A DNA stretch of 64,000 nt from Sphingobium lactosutens DS20 (GTDB lineage: Bacteria; Pseudomonadota; Alphaproteobacteria; Sphingomonadales; Sphingomonadaceae): the NCBI RefSeq assembly GCF_000445105.1, contig NZ_ATDP01000101.1, positions 229,249-293,248 on the forward strand, read 5' to 3'. The translations under genes and the position numbers were made by a program. Of this stretch, positions 1 to 9,220 are shown piece by piece (the stretch's first letter is position 1; every line of letters starts with the position of its first letter). The notes under the pieces are model-generated. The model was given only the letters and a program-made list of their open reading frames with translations. It made no database searches and was not told the DNA's origin.

Positions 1-854
1 GGCCTCCCCCCGGAGACACTGGCACGCGTATAATTCGCAAGGCGGAGGATCAGTCCAAGGACCCTACGCATCCCGACCGTTTCATAACCGGCATCGCACG
101 GCCGGTTATGATCGTGCGCCGCCCCGCCAGGCCCAATGGCGCTGCCATGCTGGTCATGCCAGGCGGCGGATATGGCTTTTTGTCCTATGACAATGAAGGC
201 GCAAGCCAAGCCGACTGGCTGAACGCGATTGGCATCACCGCCTTCATCCTGCTCTATCGTTTGCCGGGTGAAGGCTGGTCCGGACGCGAGGATGTTCCCT
301 TGCAGGACGCGCAAAGGGCAATGCGCGTGATACGGGCGCGCGCTGTCGCGTTCGGCGTAGACAAAGATCGGATCGGAATTTTGGGTTTCTCCGCTGGCGG
401 CCACTTGGCAGGCTCCCTCGCCACCCGTCACTCCGAACCCGTCTATGCCCCCGTGGATGCTGCCGATCGCCAACCTGCCCGGCCCGATATCGCGGGCCTT
501 ATCTATCCCGTCGTCAGCCTGGACGCTGCCTTCACCCATGGCGGATCGCGGGACAATCTGCTTGGTCCAGACGCATCGGAAATGGCCAGAAGGAGACGAT
601 CCGTCGAGCGACGGGTCGGCGCGAGCACACCGCCGCTGTTTCTGGTTCATGCCTGCGACGATGGACTGGTGCCCCCGGCAAACAGCATTGCCCTGTTTCA
701 AGCCATGGAGGCCGCCAAGCGTCCGGTAGCGCTTCACATCTTCCAGGATGGCGGGCATGGTTTTGGCGTACGCCTGCCCAAGGAGAAGCAGGCAGCGGCC
801 TGGCCGGCGCTGTTCGCCACATTCATGACTAGCCAGGGGACGCTCCAACGATGA
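1..854 (+). CDS. Alpha/beta-hydrolase esterase, acetyl-xylan-esterase-like (5' partial)
   Basis: Probable carbohydrate esterase of the alpha/beta-hydrolase fold that would remove acyl groups from plant glycans. An ATG exists at 108, but the frame is open back to base 3 and encodes residues that fit the family N-terminus (PPPGDTGTRIIRKAEDQ), so the true start lies left of the window. Numbering from Met108, an oxyanion-type GGGY is at 19-22, the nucleophile elbow GFSAGGH has Ser95, and an Asp at 184/185 and His217 (GGHGFG) complete a plausible triad. The stop overlaps the next gene by 4 nt, and it heads a five-gene run with glycosidases, suggesting deacetylation of oligosaccharides. The fold is clear; the exact ester substrate is inference. 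Confidence 0.85.
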   Translation, partial: PPPGDTGTRIIRKAEDQSKDPTHPDRFITGIARPVMIVRRPARPNGAAMLVMPGGGYGFLSYDNEGASQADWLNAIGITAFILLYRLPGEGWSGREDVPLQDAQRAMRVIRARAVAFGVDKDRIGILGFSAGGHLAGSLATRHSEPVYAPVDAADRQPARPDIAGLIYPVVSLDAAFTHGGSRDNLLGPDASEMARRRRSVERRVGASTPPLFLVHACDDGLVPPANSIALFQAMEAAKRPVALHIFQDGGHGFGVRLPKEKQAAAWPALFATFMTSQGTLQR

Positions 855-1672
855 CCCGTCTGCCCGATCTTCGACATGCCCTAGCATTGGTCTTGCTCAG
901 CTGTTGCATAATGATGAGCGCGCCGTCCGATGCTGAAACGAAGGTGCCCGGTGATCCTCATGCCAGCGATCCCGTCGGGATCGTTGTTGATCCCTGCCCT
1001 GTTCACCCCAAACCCTCGGACAAGGCCGGATGGTCAATGTGGAACCTGCATATGCTGACCCGCGATTTTGGCCAGCATTGCCGCTACGCCGCTGAGAATC
1101 GGTCGATTGCCGGGAAACCCGTCCGGGTCGTCTTCATGGGCGATTCCATCACTGACAACTGGATCAACGAAGATCCGTCCATGTTCACCAATGGACTTGT
1201 CGATCGGGGAATCAGCGGCCAGACGACCGCGCAGATGCTGGTCCGGTTTCGCGACGACGTAATCGCGCTAAAGCCGCAGGCGGTGCATATCATGGCGATG
1301 ACCAACGACATTGCCGGCAATACCGGCGCCGCGACGATGGAAACGGTGCTCGGGCATGTCCAGTCCATGGCCGAACTGGCCCGCGTCCACGGCATCAAGG
1401 TCATCATCGCTTCCGTCCCGCCGGCCGCCGCATTTCCCTGGAGCCCGGACATGAAGCCCGCAGCGCAGATCGCCCAGATCAATCGCTGGCTGGCCGATTA
1501 TGCGCGTGCCAACCGGTTCACCTTCGTTGACTATCACAGCGCGATGGCGCAGCCCGACGGCGCGATGAAGCCTGGCCTGTCGAGCGACGGCGTCCATCCG
1601 ACGAAGGCAGGCTATGCCATCATGCGACCGCTGGCTCTGGCCGCCATCGCCAGCGCGTTGAAAGGGAAGTGA
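851..1672 (+). CDS. SGNH/GDSL-family esterase, exported
   Basis: SGNH-hydrolase-family esterase, likely periplasmic. A hydrophobic signal segment covers about residues 8-27. Block I FMGDSIT gives catalytic Ser99, the block III-like MTNDIAG gives Asn152, and block V SDGVHPTKAGY supplies Asp247 and His250, so all catalytic blocks are present in the usual order. At 273 aa the length is normal for a single-domain member. It starts inside the stop of the preceding esterase (ATGA overlap) and its own stop overlaps the GTG of the GH29 gene, so the three are translationally coupled. In this setting, acetyl removal from xyloglucan side chains is the most likely role, but a lipase or other esterase activity cannot be excluded. 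Confidence 0.85.
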   Translation: MTRLPDLRHALALVLLSCCIMMSAPSDAETKVPGDPHASDPVGIVVDPCPVHPKPSDKAGWSMWNLHMLTRDFGQHCRYAAENRSIAGKPVRVVFMGDSITDNWINEDPSMFTNGLVDRGISGQTTAQMLVRFRDDVIALKPQAVHIMAMTNDIAGNTGAATMETVLGHVQSMAELARVHGIKVIIASVPPAAAFPWSPDMKPAAQIAQINRWLADYARANRFTFVDYHSAMAQPDGAMKPGLSSDGVHPTKAGYAIMRPLALAAIASALKGK

Positions 1673-3297
1673 TACCGAACCACAGCCGGCGATCATTTTT
1701 GGCCGGCGCTGCGGCGCTGGGCCTTGCGCGCGCGGCCCACGCCGCCAGCCCGATGGGCATGGCAGCCGGGCCGGTGCGTCCTACCTGGGACTCCCTGGTC
1801 AGCCACTATCGCTACCCGGACTGGTTTCGCGATGCAAAGCTGGGGCTATGGTCGCATTGGGGTCCGCAGTCCGTGCCGCAGCAGGGCGACTGGTATGGCC
1901 GCTTCATGTATATGCAGGGCCACCCGATGTATCTGCATCACATCAAGACCTACGGCCACCCGTCGGTTGCGGGAATGAAGGACATCCAGAATCTCTGGAA
2001 GGCGGAAAAGTGGGATCCTGACGCACTGATCGCACGCTATCAGAGGGCTGGTGCGCGTTATTTCATGGCCCTGGCCTGTCATCATGACAATCTGGATTGT
2101 TACGACAGCCGCTACCACGCGTGGAACAGCCTGCGGGTTGGGCCGAAAATGGATGTGGTCGGCATCTGGGAGAAAGCGGCGCGACGGGCGGGTTTGAAAT
2201 TCGGCGTGTCCAATCATGCCGCCCATGCGTGGCACTGGTATCAGCCAGCCTATGGCTATGATCCGGTCGGCCCGAAAAAAGGGGAACGGTACGACGCCTT
2301 CCGCCTGCGCGCTGACGACGGCAAGGGACAATGGTGGGAGGGGCTGGACCCGCAGCAACTTTATACTGGCGGGCATAGGGTGCTGCCCGACGGGATCGAC
2401 ACGATCGAGGCGATGAATGCCTGGCACGACAGGCATAATGGCCAGTGGATCGAAAGCGGCCCCAAGGATGATCGGGCCTATGTCACCCGCTGGTTGCTGC
2501 GCCAGACCGACCTGATCGACAAATATAAGCCCGACATCGTCTACATGGACGATCACGAACTGCCATTCGGACCGGTTGGGCTGCAGGCGGCGGCCGACTA
2601 TTACAACCGTTCGATACAGTGGCATGGCGACATCGACGTCGTGCTGACGGGCAAGAAACTGAAACCCCGTGCGCGTTTCGCCATGGTTGAAGATGTTGAG
2701 CGCGGCTTTACCGATCATCTGTGGGAAGAGCCGTGGCAGACCGATACCTGTATCGGCGACTGGTTCTACAATATCGCGCGTCTGACCGACAAAAGCTACA
2801 AGACAGCCGAAGATGTGATTCAGCGCCTGGCCGACGTGGTATCGAAGAACGGCAATCTCCTCCTGTCCATCCCCCAACCCGGCGACGGCTCCATCGACAG
2901 CGAAGAAGAGAAAATCCTGGATGGCATGGCATCATGGATGATCCATGGCGCCGAAGCGATCTTCGGATCGCGGCCATGGCGTCGCTACGGCGAAGGGCCG
3001 ACGCGGCTGATCGCAGGAATGCAGAATGAAGAAAAGGCCAAGCCTTTCACGGCACGAGACATCCGGTTCACAACGAACAAGGGCGCTCTGTATGCTCTGT
3101 TCCTGGGCCGGGCCAGCGGACCTACGACTATCCGCTCACTGGCGCGGGATCTTGCGGCAGGCCAAGTCGACAGGGTGACGCTGTTGGGTGGCGGCGTACT
3201 GCCCCACCGGCAGGATCCAGCCGGGCTGCATCTCGACATGCCGCGCGACACGGGTTTCGTGCCCGCCGTCCGCATCGAGGGCAGAGGCCTGGTTTAA
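1669..3297 (+). CDS. GH29 alpha-L-fucosidase, Tat-exported
   Basis: Alpha-L-fucosidase of glycoside hydrolase family 29, a retaining enzyme releasing terminal L-fucose. It starts with GTG, overlapping the previous stop (GTGA). The N-terminus has a twin-arginine signal (HSRRSFLAGAAALGLA) ending near AHAA. The family entry block is seen at about 50-80 (YPDWFRDAKLGLWSHWG), followed by HHDNLDCY near 138-145 and DIVYMDDHE at 289-297, where Asp294 is the probable nucleophile. The length of 542 aa is usual. Placed before GH31 and GH1 genes, it likely trims fucosylated xyloglucan fragments in the periplasm. The family call is secure; the natural substrate is inferred from the neighbours. Confidence 0.93.
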   Translation: MIPNHSRRSFLAGAAALGLARAAHAASPMGMAAGPVRPTWDSLVSHYRYPDWFRDAKLGLWSHWGPQSVPQQGDWYGRFMYMQGHPMYLHHIKTYGHPSVAGMKDIQNLWKAEKWDPDALIARYQRAGARYFMALACHHDNLDCYDSRYHAWNSLRVGPKMDVVGIWEKAARRAGLKFGVSNHAAHAWHWYQPAYGYDPVGPKKGERYDAFRLRADDGKGQWWEGLDPQQLYTGGHRVLPDGIDTIEAMNAWHDRHNGQWIESGPKDDRAYVTRWLLRQTDLIDKYKPDIVYMDDHELPFGPVGLQAAADYYNRSIQWHGDIDVVLTGKKLKPRARFAMVEDVERGFTDHLWEEPWQTDTCIGDWFYNIARLTDKSYKTAEDVIQRLADVVSKNGNLLLSIPQPGDGSIDSEEEKILDGMASWMIHGAEAIFGSRPWRRYGEGPTRLIAGMQNEEKAKPFTARDIRFTTNKGALYALFLGRASGPTTIRSLARDLAAGQVDRVTLLGGGVLPHRQDPAGLHLDMPRDTGFVPAVRIEGRGLV

Positions 3298-3320
3298 CAT
3301 CATTACAGGGATAGAGAGGG

Positions 3321-5657
3321 ATGACAAAAAAAGCTTTGAGGGCCGCACTGGTTGCGATGATGCTGGGCGTGTCCGGCATGGGTCTGAGCGCGCCCGCAAT
3401 CGCCGAACCCATGGCGTTGCTCGACCGCCATGGCAGCCGCGTCGCAATCGAACCATATGCGCCCAACATCGTGCGCGTGACGATTGCACTCGACAAGGCG
3501 CTGGCAGAGGCGCCCCCCGGACCCGGACCGATCGCACAATCAAACGCCAATGGCTGGACGCACAGCAATGACGGGGGCGCGGATATTTTTCGGTCTTCCG
3601 CGCTGACCGTCACCGTCGATCCCCAACCCTGGCCTAAAGCGCCATCACAGATGGACCGCTATTTCGCGCCGTCGCTGCCGCCTGTCACCCTGTCCGTCCA
3701 TGATGCGCAAGGCAGGCTGCTGACAAAAATGACGGGTTGGGAAATGGCGCCGCACAGCGTGAATGGCGAGCAGACCTTCAAGGTCGGCGCCAGCTTCGAC
3801 GCCCCGGCCGACGAACATTATTATGGGCTGGGACAAAATCAGGAGGGTATGCTCGACCTCAAGGGGCGAGAGATCGATTGCAAACATTATTATGACGCAC
3901 CGGCGGGCGAGACCGTCTGTGTACCGTTCATGGTCACGAACAAGGGCTATGGCATCGTCTGGGACAATCCGGCACGCACGCTGATATGGCCGGGTTTGCA
4001 CAGCAGCACCCATTGGCAGAGCCAGGTCGGCGAACGCGTGTCCTTCTTCGTCATTTCCGGCACCACCACCGACGACATCTACGCCGGCTATGCCAAGCTG
4101 ACCGGTGAAACCCCATTGCCGCCCAAGGCGGGCTTCGGCCTCATCCAAAGCAAGGCGCGCTACGAAAGCCAGCAGGAATTGCTCGACGTCGCCAAGGGCT
4201 ATCGCGACCGGGGCTATCCGCTCGACGTGATGGTGCTTGACTGGTTCTATTGGACCCGCATGGGGCAACTGGACATCGACCGCACCTATTTTCCCGATCC
4301 GCGGGGGATGAACGATCAGCTCAACGCCATGGGGATGCGCTCTATCATCAGTGTGTGGCCGCGTTTCGAACGGGAATCCCGCTATTTCGACATGCTGGCG
4401 GCGAAGGGATGGCTGCTCAAGGACAAGGACGGCAATCCGGTCGATGGCCTGCCCGTTCGCTATGACCGGGCCGGTGCGCTGATCGACAGCACGAACCCTG
4501 AGGCACGCGCCTGGTTCTGGAGCAAGATCCGCAACAATATCCTGTCTGAAGGCTTTGACTGGCTGTGGCTGGACGAAACCGAACCGGATGTGATCCCGGA
4601 GGGCTATTTCTTCTCGATCGGCTCGGGCGACCGCTACCGCAATCTCTTCCCACTGGTTCATACAGGTGGCGTCGCCGAAGGATCCGCCCGCGATCGCCCC
4701 GATTTCCGCAACATGATCCTGGCGCGCGCCGCTTATCTTGGCGCCCAGCGCAATGGCGGGCTGTTCTGGTCTTCGGACGTCAAATCGACCTGGGAAGCGT
4801 TGCGGCGACAGGTGCCGACCGGGCTCAATTATACCGCGTCCGGCCTGGCCTACTGGGGTAGCGATATCGGCGGATGGCAATGGCCCAAGGGTCCGCCACC
4901 GCAGGCGCCCGTGTTGATCGATCCCGCCGGCATGACCGCTGCTGGCATGGACTATGTCGATTATCCGGAATTGTTCGTTCGCTGGTTCCAATATAGCGTC
5001 TTCACGCCCACCCTGCGCATCCATGGGCAGCGGCCAGACACGGAGCTATGGACCTACGGCAAGGCGGCGGAGCCGATTCTGGCGGACTGGCTGCGGCTGC
5101 GCTACACATTGATGCCCTATATCTATTCGCTGGGACGCCACACCTATGACAGCGGCGCTCCCTTCATGCGCGCGCTCTTCATGGATTTTCCCAATGATCC
5201 CAAGGTCGCGACGATCGGCGACCAATATATGTTCGGCCCCGCTTTCCTGGTCGCGCCGGTCACGGAGCAGGGCCAGACAAAGCGCTCGGTCTACCTGCCG
5301 GCGGGCACGGCCTGGTATGATTATTGGACCAACCAGCGTTACGAAGGCGGCCAGACGATCGAAGTGGCGGCGCCGATCCATCGCATGCCGCTCTTCGTAA
5401 AGGCAGGGTCGATCATCCCCATGGGTGTTCAGGTGAAAAGCACGGCGGAACGCCAGGCGCTCGAAGCGATCCGGGTCTATCCCGGCGCGGACGCTCGCTT
5501 CACCCTGTATGATGACGATGGCAAGACCAACGCCTATCGCAAGGGCGGCATAAAGGCGGACCTGGTCTGGAACGACCAGAGCCGGTCACTCAGCAGCAAG
5601 ACGACACTACCCAGCGGCCAGGCGATCAAGGGCCTGGTCCAGATCATGGGTCAATAA
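3321..5657 (+). CDS. GH31 alpha-glycosidase, probable alpha-xylosidase
   Basis: Glycoside hydrolase family 31 enzyme with a Sec-type signal peptide (cleavage near AIAEP, about residue 28), so probably periplasmic. The N-terminal beta-sandwich (about 30-260) precedes the catalytic barrel: DVMVLDWFYW, then LWLDETEPD with nucleophile Asp418, and the acid/base Asp486 in FWSSDVKSTW. A GSDIGGW loop and a C-terminal beta domain (RVYPGADARFTLYDDDG) follow. The purine-rich AGGGATAGAGAGGG stretch directly before the ATG serves as the ribosome site. The DETEP nucleophile block and the fucosidase/glucosidase neighbours favour alpha-xylosidase acting on xyloglucan oligosaccharides, but alpha-glucosidase is possible. 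It is the largest enzyme of the cluster. Confidence 0.92.
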   Translation: MTKKALRAALVAMMLGVSGMGLSAPAIAEPMALLDRHGSRVAIEPYAPNIVRVTIALDKALAEAPPGPGPIAQSNANGWTHSNDGGADIFRSSALTVTVDPQPWPKAPSQMDRYFAPSLPPVTLSVHDAQGRLLTKMTGWEMAPHSVNGEQTFKVGASFDAPADEHYYGLGQNQEGMLDLKGREIDCKHYYDAPAGETVCVPFMVTNKGYGIVWDNPARTLIWPGLHSSTHWQSQVGERVSFFVISGTTTDDIYAGYAKLTGETPLPPKAGFGLIQSKARYESQQELLDVAKGYRDRGYPLDVMVLDWFYWTRMGQLDIDRTYFPDPRGMNDQLNAMGMRSIISVWPRFERESRYFDMLAAKGWLLKDKDGNPVDGLPVRYDRAGALIDSTNPEARAWFWSKIRNNILSEGFDWLWLDETEPDVIPEGYFFSIGSGDRYRNLFPLVHTGGVAEGSARDRPDFRNMILARAAYLGAQRNGGLFWSSDVKSTWEALRRQVPTGLNYTASGLAYWGSDIGGWQWPKGPPPQAPVLIDPAGMTAAGMDYVDYPELFVRWFQYSVFTPTLRIHGQRPDTELWTYGKAAEPILADWLRLRYTLMPYIYSLGRHTYDSGAPFMRALFMDFPNDPKVATIGDQYMFGPAFLVAPVTEQGQTKRSVYLPAGTAWYDYWTNQRYEGGQTIEVAAPIHRMPLFVKAGSIIPMGVQVKSTAERQALEAIRVYPGADARFTLYDDDGKTNAYRKGGIKADLVWNDQSRSLSSKTTLPSGQAIKGLVQIMGQ

Positions 5658-5669
5658 GGAGCTATTGGC

Positions 5670-7133
5670 ATGACTGGCATCAACCGTCGCGACCTGGGCC
5701 TGGGGTTGGGCGCGGCCGCGCTCGGGGCATCGCTCACCGGATCTGTCAGTGCGGGCGCGCAAACGGGCGCAGCCGCGACGACCGGCCGTGTCGATCCGCT
5801 CGCTTTCCCGGACAATTTCCTGTGGGGGGCCGCGACCGCGGCTTATCAGATCGAAGGGGCGGTCAAGGAAGATGGGCGCGGGCTCACCAACTGGGATATT
5901 TTTTCGCATACGCCTGGAAAGGTTGCCAATGGGGATACCGGCGACGTCGCGTGCGACAGCTATCATCGCTATCAGGAGGATATCGCCCTTCTGAAGGCAT
6001 TGGGCGTCAAGGCCTATCGCTTCTCCATCGCTTGGTCGCGCATCTTCCCCGATGGCAGGGGGCAACCCAATCCCAAGGGCGTGGCTTATTATGACCGCCT
6101 GGTAGACGGTTTGCTGGCCGCCGGCATCACGCCGCATGTTACCCTGTTCCACTGGGACTTGCCCCATGCGTTGCCCGGCGGTTGGCAGAACCGGGATACC
6201 GCCTATGCCTTTGCCGACTATGCCAGCTATATGACGGCGCGTCTCAGCGATCGCGTCAAGCATATCATGACGGTCAATGAACTGCGCTGTTTTACCGATC
6301 TGAGCTACATGACCGGCGGCAAGGCGCCTGGCCTCAAGCTGCCGATGAAGGAGGTCAACCAGGTGCGCCATCATGGCGTTCTGGCCCACGGGCTGGGCGT
6401 GCAGGCGATCCGCGCAGCCGCCAAGTCGGGCACACAGGTCGGCATAGCCGACAATCCCAACATTTATGTCCCCGCCATCGAGACGACCGACCATATCGAG
6501 GCGGTCAAGCGGGCGGTGCGCGAAGAAAATGCCATGTTCCTGACCGCAATCATGGAAGGGGCCTATCGCGACACCTATCTTGCAGCACAGGGCAAGGACG
6601 CGCCTGTGGTCAAGGCCGGCGATATGCGGGCAATCGGCAGTCCGCTCGATTTCCTGTCGATCAACGTCTACACCGGCAACACCGTCCGCGCCGACACCGC
6701 AAAGCCAGGCGGCTATGACATATTGCCCCGACTGCCGCAGTCGCCGCGCATGGCGTCCCCCTGGCTCTATGTCAGCCCGGAGGTCATTTACTGGGGCATT
6801 CGCGCCATTCATGAGATGTGGAAGCCCAAGGCCATGTATATCTCGGAAAATGGCTGCTCGACCGACGATCAGCTATCAGCGGACGGACGCGTCTATGATG
6901 CCGACCGGGTCATGTATCTGCGCAACTATATCACGCATCTTCAGCGTGCGGCGCGCGAAGGCTTGCCGATCAAGGGTTATTTCGTCTGGAGCCTCATGGA
7001 CAATTTCGAATGGGAGGATGGCTATACCAAGCTGTTCGGCATCCACCACGTCGATTTCAAAACGCAGAAAAGGACGCCTAAACTGTCGGCGGACTGGTAT
7101 CGGGAACTGGTGCGGACCAACAGGTTGGTTTGA
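5670..7133 (+). CDS. GH1 beta-glucosidase, Tat-exported
   Basis: Family GH1 retaining beta-glucosidase/beta-glycosidase. The Tat-type leader is NRRDLGLGLGAAALGAS, followed by the family signature FPDNFLWGAATAAYQIEGA at about 50-68. The acid/base is Glu204 in TVNELRC; the usual motif is NEP, so the Pro is replaced by Leu. The nucleophile is Glu393 in YISENG, and WSLMDNFEW closes the barrel. An AAGGAG ribosome site lies 8 nt before the ATG and only 12 nt separate it from the GH31 stop, so it is the last gene of the operon. It would release glucose from the deprotected cello-oligosaccharide backbone. Export by Tat is uncommon for GH1, which is often cytoplasmic. Confidence 0.93.
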   Translation: MTGINRRDLGLGLGAAALGASLTGSVSAGAQTGAAATTGRVDPLAFPDNFLWGAATAAYQIEGAVKEDGRGLTNWDIFSHTPGKVANGDTGDVACDSYHRYQEDIALLKALGVKAYRFSIAWSRIFPDGRGQPNPKGVAYYDRLVDGLLAAGITPHVTLFHWDLPHALPGGWQNRDTAYAFADYASYMTARLSDRVKHIMTVNELRCFTDLSYMTGGKAPGLKLPMKEVNQVRHHGVLAHGLGVQAIRAAAKSGTQVGIADNPNIYVPAIETTDHIEAVKRAVREENAMFLTAIMEGAYRDTYLAAQGKDAPVVKAGDMRAIGSPLDFLSINVYTGNTVRADTAKPGGYDILPRLPQSPRMASPWLYVSPEVIYWGIRAIHEMWKPKAMYISENGCSTDDQLSADGRVYDADRVMYLRNYITHLQRAAREGLPIKGYFVWSLMDNFEWEDGYTKLFGIHHVDFKTQKRTPKLSADWYRELVRTNRLV

Positions 7134-7154
7134 TCACGGGGGCCGCGCCGCCTT

Positions 7155-8024
7155 TCACTTCAGCAGCGCATGCAATGCATCGCTGGCGGGATGGCCGTCT
7201 CTTTTCTCCATCCGCGCCAGCGTCGCCGTCGCCATGGCTCGATAGGCTGGCAAAAGGTCAGGACATGCCCGCGTCATGGCGGCAAGATGATCATCGATCG
7301 TCTGAATGTCACCGCGAAGAAGCGGTCCAGACAATGCGTCGAACCCTTTTGACAGACTATTGCCCAGCGTCGCGCGGACCAGGGGCGCCAGCAGCGCTGC
7401 CGGGTCCTGAATGCCTGCGGCGTTCAGCGCATCCATCGCGCCGGCCAGCAGAGTCACCATGTGGTTGGCAGCGTGCGACAACGCAGCATGATAGAGAGGA
7501 CGGCAGTCATCCTCCACATATTCGGCCACGCCGCCAAGCCGCGAAACAAGAGTGCGGGCCTCTTCGGACGCGGCGGCATCAGATGCCGTAATCGCAAAGG
7601 AAGCACCCTTCATGCGCGTGACCTCTGCCGCAGGATCGCCGGTGAACGTCATCACCGGGTGGATGGCTGCGGTCAACGCGCCCGCGGCCCGCAATGGCTC
7701 CAGCACGCAGACGCCGCTGCCGCCGCTCAGATGAATGCAAAAGGGAGCCGGTGGAGGAATGGGCGATGACGATAGGGCCTCCACCACCGCGCCAATGGCG
7801 TCATCCGACACGGCCAACAGTAGCAGATCGCAGCGCTGCATCAGTGTAGCAGCGTCATGAATGACGCTGCCGCCCACACTCGCAGCGGCAGTGCGCGCCC
7901 GCCCTCCGTTTCGACCCCAAAAGGAGAGCGGATGAAGGCTTTGATCCGCGAGGGCGAGGCCCATGGCGCGCGCGACCCGCCCACTGCCGATAATGCCCAC
8001 GCGCTGATAGCTGTCTTTGGTCAT
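7155..8024 (-). CDS. Rossmann-fold DUF2520 family oxidoreductase-like protein
   Basis: A two-domain protein with an N-terminal NAD(P)-binding Rossmann fold (GIIGSGRVARAMG near residues 9-21) and a C-terminal helical DUF2520 domain carrying HPVMTF near 120 and YHAALSHAANHMVTL near 178-192. This is the layout of 6-phosphogluconate/ketopantoate-reductase-like proteins, but no reaction has been assigned to DUF2520 members as far as I know. At 289 aa it is full length. It converges with the GH1 gene with about 20 nt between stops and is followed by the LuxR-type gene on the same strand. I see no link to sugar use. The family is confident; the function is unknown. Confidence 0.8.
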   Translation of the reverse strand: MTKDSYQRVGIIGSGRVARAMGLALADQSLHPLSFWGRNGGRARTAAASVGGSVIHDAATLMQRCDLLLLAVSDDAIGAVVEALSSSPIPPPAPFCIHLSGGSGVCVLEPLRAAGALTAAIHPVMTFTGDPAAEVTRMKGASFAITASDAAASEEARTLVSRLGGVAEYVEDDCRPLYHAALSHAANHMVTLLAGAMDALNAAGIQDPAALLAPLVRATLGNSLSKGFDALSGPLLRGDIQTIDDHLAAMTRACPDLLPAYRAMATATLARMEKRDGHPASDALHALLK

Positions 8025-8061
8025 GGCGCTGCCTTTAGCACGGCGCCCGGCCGGCGCGATG

Positions 8062-9135
8062 TCAGATGATCGCCAGCACGCTGGTAAAGATGATGCGGAC
8101 TAGGTCGGCCTGCCCGCCAGCGCCGGTCTTGGCGTATATTTTCTTCGAATAGTTACGCGCGGTTTCCGTGGTGAGGCCAAGGTCCAGCGCCGCCTCGGCA
8201 ATGCTGCGGCCCTGCGCCATCGCCCAGGCGAGGCGCGCCTCGCTCGGCAAAAGATCAAAAAGGTCGATGAGTTGCTCACACCGGTCGTCGCGCGACCAGC
8301 GATCACCGCTCAGATACAGCATCGCCACCGCTGGCGACGCGCCGGAGGATTGGCGATCGGGGACAGCGGTCACGAAGATGTCCATCCACGGGTCCTGGCT
8401 CAGGCGAAAGGCGCGGGGGCGGATATGGGGGTCTTGGGCAAAGGCCTTTGCCAAGGCGCTTACGTCGCGTTCAATCGCCGGTGATGCAAAGGTCAGCCTG
8501 TCATAGCGACCATGGCGCACGAGCGCGGTCCGTCGGAAAATTTCCTGCACATTGGCCGACTGGTCGATGATACGACAGCGCGCGTCGATGGTGAGCCAGC
8601 CGAAATTAAGCCGCCCGATCATGTCCGACGAGATCGATGCCCGCCGTCGCTCCCGCTCCAACGCCGCCAAATTGTTGAGCGCGATCTTCAGATGCGGTCC
8701 CAACCGGCTGAGCAAGGATGCGCTTGCCGCGCCCATGTCTTGGGGTCCAGCGATCGTCAGCCAGGCGTGGCTGTCATTCACATCGCTAACGCGCAGCGTC
8801 CGCAAATGGTGGATGCCAAGCCCATCCAACATGGGGGCCGTTCGTGTATTGAATGTGCCAGGGACTAGTTCTTCAAACGTGTAAACACGTCCTTCTCTCA
8901 GGTGAGGGGCTGCATCATCATCAATTGTCAGATAGTCTTGCCATGCTATCGGCAGCTTTTCTCCCGCTTGGAACTGCACCACGGGGCCCTCGCGAGGGCG
9001 TATAATCAGACTGGCGGTGACAACGGCCGTGACGCCTTGCAACAGGCTCAGGAAACGGTTCCAGAGCGGCTGATCGGATAGGCCGTCATGCAGCGCGGCC
9101 AGCAGGTCCGCCTCGCCAGTATTCATCATGCGCAT
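8062..9135 (-). CDS. LuxR-type helix-turn-helix transcriptional regulator
   Basis: Transcription factor with a C-terminal LuxR-type DNA-binding domain: [33 protein letters not shown] then the recognition-helix region [18 protein letters not shown]. The N-terminal 250 residues form an unassigned sensor-like region. The frame is open upstream to 9273, but that would overlap cysD. I choose the ATG at 9135 ([12 protein letters not shown]), which has AGGA 8 nt upstream; 9159 is an alternative. It is divergent from cysD with a perfect 14-bp palindrome between them, so autoregulation or control of cysDNC is possible but unproven. No receiver domain or autoinducer-binding signature is evident. Confidence 0.8.
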   Translation of the reverse strand: MRMMNTGEADLLAALHDGLSDQPLWNRFLSLLQGVTAVVTASLIIRPREGPVVQFQAGEKLPIAWQDYLTIDDDAAPHLREGRVYTFEELVPGTFNTRTAPMLDGLGIHHLRTLRVSDVNDSHAWLTIAGPQDMGAASASLLSRLGPHLKIALNNLAALERERRRASISSDMIGRLNFGWLTIDARCRIIDQSANVQEIFRRTALVRHGRYDRLTFASPAIERDVSALAKAFAQDPHIRPRAFRLSQDPWMDIFVTAVPDRQSSGASPAVAMLYLSGDRWSRDDRCEQLIDLFDLLPSEARLAWAMAQGRSIAEAALDLGLTTETARNYSKKIYAKTGAGGQADLVRIIFTSVLAII

Positions 9136-9152
9136 GGGCTTTTCCTGCCACA

Positions 9153-9166
9153 CTCCCATATGGGAG
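9153..9166. promoter_or_regulatory. Perfect 14-bp palindrome between luxR-type gene and cysD
   Basis: CTCCCATATGGGAG is a perfect palindrome lying 18 nt before the chosen start of the LuxR-type gene and 54 nt before cysD. The position in a divergent intergenic region suggests an operator. It could also contain a start codon for the regulator (ATG at 9159), in which case it would be coding. Moderate to low confidence. Confidence 0.4.
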
Positions 9167-9220
9167 GTCAAACATGCGTGGCGGGCTGCCACAAAGGGGC
9201 GTCCTTGCCGTGGAGACACC

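Noticed and set aside
3645..6812. Long minus-strand frames (459 and 401 codons) under the GH31 and GH1 genes
   Set aside because: Shadows of the glycosidase genes without ribosome sites or motifs.
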